This document shows, one piece after another, positions 61,133 through 64,000 of a stretch of 64,000 bases of DNA. The translations under genes and the position numbers were made by a program. The notes beneath the pieces are model-generated. The model had not been told where the DNA came from. It saw nothing but the letters and a program-made list of their open reading frames with translations, and did not search any database. Origin of the DNA: Mesaphorura yosii (lineage: Eukaryota > Arthropoda > Collembola > Poduromorpha > Tullbergiidae); NCBI GenBank assembly GCA_009869945.1, contig WIXG01000232.1:1-64000 (forward strand), in the 5' to 3' direction. The number at the start of each line of letters is the position of its first letter. The stretch's first letter is position 1.

Positions 61133-62352
61133 TTACACCATTCGTCTTAACAGTTCATTGATTCTGTCTTCACGGCATCCAAAGTCACCGCCCTCCACGT
61201 AGTGGTTGGTCTTCTTCCTCCAGCCACCAGTCGGGGTGTTCAACTAAAGTGGAGTACAATTCATTGAATTAAGAGCATCCAGCACCTTGACGAAAGAGAA
61301 AGAAATGTACCTTGAAAGGCCAAAGGAAGTTTGATGCGTATTTGAAGTTTTTGCCAACGGTGAAGATTTCGTGCACCAAGTCCTCCATACAAATCAACCC
61401 CTTCTTGCCAAGGGTATTCTCAATGATGGCATTTGAGGTCAACGGAGTTCTCTTATGATCAACCTTGGCAAATCCACGCTTGTAAATCAATTCCCGGACG
61501 CTCTTCAAGTTAGGATAGCCCCAAGCAATGTGTGGCTCACAGATACGCAGCATGTTCACGGTAGCCTAAATTAATAGGGAGTAGAGACCAGTTAGAGAGT
61601 TAGTACTGCTTTTTAACAATATTCCTGGCAAGAAAGTGAGTAAGAAATCATACCTTATTCAATTTAACGAAGACTCCATTGTTAATCTGTCTCAGTCTGA
61701 AGAGCTGAAGCGCCTTACGTACTTTCGGGTGAACTTGGTTGATACTGTGAAGATAAACAATAGATAATTGTAATTACCGTCTAAGCCAAGCAGCACTATT
61801 CAAGAACATCAAGAAAGAGCTCCCGCTGTCATTTTAGTTTGCGACTTTTGCTTACCCACGAATTCTGATGACAAACGCCAACTTAGGTTCAGCTGGAACG
61901 TAGAAGTTACCCTTGTTACGAGCTTGGCGACTCATACGAATTTCATCACGCTCCTTCTGTCGGTATTCCTTCACGTATTGCTCAGCACGCTTAAAGATTT
62001 TAACCCTCTTGTTACGTGCCAGGCGCCGGTCCTGCAATCAAACGTTAAACAGTGAATTGAGTTACATTATTCATTCATTCGTCAAAATCTAATTGCCCAG
62101 TCCACTTCGAGTAAATTAATCTTGATCGGAGCATACCTTTGCAGCCTTCTTCAGCTGTACGACCTTCGATACTTCATTCTTCTTCCTTCGCTTGAGTATC
62201 GACTCGGGGACAGCCGGCAACTTTTTGCTGGCTGTTGGTTTAGCTTTTGCTTGCGTCTTCTTCCTGTTGAAACAAGACATCCATTAATTCAATGCAAATC
62301 CATTATTAATTGATCAAACGCTAATTAATTAAGTGACTTACGTATCCGCCAT
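61133..62352 (-). CDS. RpL7: 60S ribosomal protein L7 (uL30)
   Basis: A minus-strand gene running from ATG 62352 (MADT, an 11-nt first exon) to TAA 61133. It has a basic N-terminal extension ([37 protein letters not shown]). Typical RpL7 blocks follow: [87 protein letters not shown] and [32 protein letters not shown]. Then come [26 protein letters not shown] and [26 protein letters not shown]. It is a core protein of the large ribosomal subunit. A minus-strand poly(A) signal (TTTATT at 61071-61076) lies close to the opposite-strand AATAAA of TSEN34. I looked through two of its introns for box C/D snoRNA motifs and saw none. Confidence 0.97.
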
Positions 62353-64000
62353 TATGATTTAGCAGTTAAATACGCACACTACTTTTATCCTACCAATATG
62401 TTGTATGCCGTAATGCAATGCAGTCTATGCAAAGAGGCAAGAAGCCGACAGCCGCAAATGAAGTAATGATGGCACCCTACGCAATGAAAAGCACAGTGCA
62501 GTGGCTCTCGCAGTGGCAAAGCAATGTGCTCATGGGCTTCGTATTTGGAGCGTCAAGAGCAAGGAGCAAGCGAGAGCAGATTCTAGTCTTCTCCCTGTGT
62601 GTTGAGTTGGGACAGTTGAGATCTGATGAGACCACACACGACACGACGCAACCACGCAGCAATGCAACGCAAGGGCAAGAATTATGAAAGACGAGAAAAA
62701 GTGATCCGTGTTCGAATGCTGGCTACGCTGAGACCCAATTGGCTGTCAAAATATATGTATTTATTTGCTCTGGTTTTTTGTCACAAAAAATAATTGCCAC
62801 TTAACAAGACTTGTGAGTTGCACGCCATAAAATACTGACCAATTTCTAGAAACATAATTTTCAAGACAATCGCTGTGAGCGTTCCCGTACATTTCCAAAT
62901 AATTTCTCCATGTAAGAACGAGCACAACGATGCCACTGGCCAGCTGCTTTGGGCTTTGGCCGTGGCATAGCTTGACATCGTGACATATATAACGCAATTG
63001 GAACGTCATCTTAGCTCATACTTGACTTAATTTACGCCTAAACCCAGTTTGACACTTGGAAGTACCATAATTTTTCAAATAACACAGACAGGTACACTTT
63101 TCTTTAGAAATGTGTCACATTGGTTCAGAATTTAAGACCCATGCACCATTAATCTGAAAATACGCCACGTTGACGTGACTATTACACGACTGACTGTGAC
63201 TAAATATAAACTAGTTCACCTTCCACTGGAAGATGACCCTGCGTATGGTTCCATGATTGATAATTCTTTGGCATACTGGTCAAGCGTTTCTTAAAGTTGG
63301 AAGTTGGAAACTGGACTATATAAAATTCACGTCTCTTTATTTTGGCTTTGGCAATTTCTTATGGCCAGCATGATGAAGGCTGTCTTTCAGCGAAGATTTT
63401 AATTTTTTTTACGTAGGATGGATGGTTGTCAGCCTGCTTTCCATCCTAATCCAACCTAATTTCTATTTCTTATCTTAGCGTCAGACACAGATTATTTTAT
63501 ATAGAACACAGAGATTTGCATGAAGAATATGTATTGTTCCTTACAGTTAAAGCGTCCCAACAAAAATGATACCTTACAATACAATCTTATTTTGTAATTC
63601 TTACTAATTGCTAGCATAATATTCATACACATTTTCATGTCAGTTATTGATTTTGATTGCCGGACATACACATTAATTTAGTTTACAAGCTCACGTTTAC
63701 AAAACGCAGAATTTGTTTTTGTCGAGTTTAGCACGTGTAAAATTGTGGAGGCTGAAAATGTAAGATTGGATTGTCAAATTGTCACAGTTAATTTATCAGT
63801 TGATAGTTTAATGCTGATAATTTATCAATTGTCAGTTTCTTTCTCCTGCTCTACTCTTTGGTTTAGGAAACTTGAGATTTCATTAGAAAATCTGCATCTA
63901 ACTTGGTTTTGTATGATTAATTGATCCGCATCAGAAAATACATTAAATTTGCATCAAGTCTCAGTTTACTATTGTACCCTGATGGCGATGGCGACGCGAG
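62353..64000. other. right-end intergenic region, no gene recognised
   Basis: The first 50 bp should hold the RpL7 promoter (minus strand). The rest has only short motif-free frames. Imperfectly repeated TTATCARTTG-type words occur at about 63790-63835. Confidence 0.45.
63317..63350 (+). promoter_or_regulatory. TATA-like site near the right edge
   Basis: TATATAAAA at 63317-63325 points rightward. A short frame starts at 63361 (MASMMKAVFQRRF then stop) without a usable donor. A plausible acceptor (TTCCTTACAG) lies at about 63546. If this is a promoter, its gene lies mostly outside the window. Confidence 0.3.

Noticed and set aside
61565-62140. snoRNA within RpL7 introns
   Set aside because: Scanning for RTGATGA and CTGA boxes in the introns found no convincing pair.

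Overview
The window is animal nuclear DNA, almost certainly from an arthropod and probably a pancrustacean with a compact genome. The evidence is GT-AG introns mostly about 55-110 nt long, AATAAA poly(A) signals, TATA/initiator promoters, peritrophin-type chitin-binding proteins and an eclosion-hormone-like neuropeptide gene. I cannot name the species. No rRNA, tRNA, CRISPR array, virus-like element or intact transposon was recognised.

Left third (1-27 kb). A secreted protein with six peritrophin-like repeats (5' end outside the window) meets a TMEM218-like ciliary transition-zone gene tail to tail. Three head-to-tail SLC22 organic-ion transporters with the same exon layout follow (4.2-12.6 kb). 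Next are a single-exon secreted protein with a lysozyme-like N-terminal region and a von Willebrand A domain (minus strand), a small four-pass membrane protein, the cell-cycle kinase Myt1, the translocon factor TRAM, and an SDR16C-type retinol/steroid dehydrogenase with a distant TATA promoter.

Middle (27-47 kb). MEMO1 and the endosome/Golgi factor DOP1 are head to head. SRP receptor alpha and mitochondrial initiation factor 2 share a bidirectional promoter. A three-exon gene for a 94-residue eclosion-hormone-like prepropeptide (45.1-45.6 kb) was assembled by hand because its exons are too short to stand out as open frames. It lies tail to tail with SRP14.

Right third (47-64 kb). A BTB-BACK-Kelch protein (IPP type) and the eEF2-lysine methyltransferase EEF2KMT are head to head. 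An unrecognised two-exon gene, asparagine synthetase, an obstructor/peritrophin-type chitin-binding protein with a long proline-rich linker, the tRNA-splicing endonuclease subunit TSEN34 and ribosomal protein RpL7 (minus strand) follow. The last 1.6 kb holds only a promoter-like site.

Most genes are housekeeping functions: ER targeting (SRP14, SRPRA, TRAM), translation and its modification (RpL7, MTIF2, EEF2KMT, TSEN34, ASNS), trafficking and cell cycle. They are interleaved with arthropod-specific secreted or cuticle proteins. The most notable items are the eclosion-hormone-like gene, the lysozyme-like/vWA fusion, a consistently four-cysteine chitin-binding repeat family, a perfect 22-bp inverted repeat, a 29-nt intron supported by homology, and a GC-AG intron. 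All family names come from recognising protein motifs by eye; no search was run.
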